A stretch of DNA of 5,913 bases, taken from contig JAUUZS010000290.1 of assembly GCA_030589835.1 (NCBI GenBank), forward strand, positions 1 to 5,913, in the 5' to 3' direction. The first letter of the stretch is position 1; every line of letters begins with the position of its first letter. Position numbers and translations under genes: made by a program. Below, piece by piece: positions 5,548-5,913 of the stretch. The notes beneath the pieces are model-generated. The model was given only the letters and a program-made list of their open reading frames with translations, had not been told where the DNA came from and made no database searches. The stretch is from Cyclobacteriaceae bacterium (lineage in GTDB: Bacteria > Bacteroidota > Bacteroidia > Cytophagales > Cyclobacteriaceae).

Positions 5548-5913
5548 ATGATAAAAGCAATAACATTCGACCTTTGGGACACGGTATTCATTGATGATTC
5601 GGATGAACCAAAGCGAAAAGCAGCAGGGAGATTATCGAAAAAGGATGAACGGAGATCTTTGGTTTTGGACTATGCCCAAAATCACAAAGATGTTTCCGAA
5701 GAGCTTGTTGATTCCATATATAAAACTGCTGATGCAGCCTTCAGCAAAGTGTGGCACAACCAGTTTGTGACATGGGAAGTTGTTGACAGAATGGATATTA
5801 TTTTTAAGGGCTTAGGAATAAACCTTCCAGCAAATGAGGTAGGTGAAATCGTGAAACTCCATGAAGAAATGGAACTCGAATTTCGTCCTGATTTTATAGA
5901 AGGAGCTGGAGAG
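5548..5913 (+). CDS. HAD-superfamily hydrolase, 5' part
   Basis: The frame opens with ATG at 5548 and stays open for 122 codons to the window edge, so the C-terminal part is missing. It begins MIKAITFDLWDTV, the HAD motif I, with nucleophile D8 and T12. The usual acid/base Asp two residues after the nucleophile is Trp here, with D11 shifted one place. Haloacid-dehalogenase-type HADs and some others also lack that second Asp. The helical, charged region after motif I fits the cap domain of subfamily I. Motifs II to IV lie outside the window. It starts 15 bases after the alcohol dehydrogenase stop, suggesting one transcript. Its substrate, and whether it is a phosphatase at all, cannot be told from this part. 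Confidence 0.85.
   Translation, partial: MIKAITFDLWDTVFIDDSDEPKRKAAGRLSKKDERRSLVLDYAQNHKDVSEELVDSIYKTADAAFSKVWHNQFVTWEVVDRMDIIFKGLGINLPANEVGEIVKLHEEMELEFRPDFIEGAGE

Overview
The window looks like chromosomal DNA from a member of the Bacteroidota or a related phylum. This is inferred from AT-rich gaps, mostly absent Shine-Dalgarno sequences, tightly packed genes and one candidate TAnnTTTG-type promoter. No rRNA or phylogenetic marker is present, so the assignment is tentative. All convincing genes lie on the + strand.

Positions 1-2217 form a metal-uptake and cofactor-type operon. It begins with the 3' part of a molybdate/tungstate-type ABC permease (open at the left edge). A TAATG overlap joins it to its ATPase (463-1098). 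A 90-base gap with two short palindromes and a candidate 27-codon reading frame follows. Next come a MoaD/ThiS-type sulfur carrier ending in Gly-Gly (1189-1467) and a HesA/MoeB/ThiF-type protein (1474-2217). The pairing of oxyanion import with a sulfur carrier and its E1-like partner suggests a role in maturing a molybdenum or tungsten pterin cofactor. No moaE, moaA or moaC is visible, so this may be a specialised pair, for example serving a tungsten aldehyde oxidoreductase encoded elsewhere. The HesA/MoeB-like protein lacks several residues that E. coli MoeB uses for adenylation.

Positions 2218-2753 hold no intact gene. The stretch is AT-rich, with a short 7-base tandem repeat, a small hairpin, a candidate promoter at 2595-2626 and a stop-broken reading frame that might be an eroded gene.

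Positions 2754-5913 encode aldehyde/alcohol metabolism: an NAD(P)-dependent aldehyde dehydrogenase (2754-4145), an iron-type group III alcohol dehydrogenase (4375-5532), and the 5' part of a HAD-superfamily protein starting 15 bases later and running off the right edge. The 229-base gap between the two dehydrogenases holds the most distinctive non-coding structure here. Nine tandem octamers of the form GNNNNAAT (4174-4245) face six octamers of the reverse-complement form ATTNNNNC (4307-4354), and together they could fold into a long imperfect hairpin.

The two halves could be linked through aldehydes, since tungsten oxidoreductases, aldehyde dehydrogenases and Fe-type alcohol dehydrogenases all act on the alcohol-aldehyde-acid axis. 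That link is inference only.
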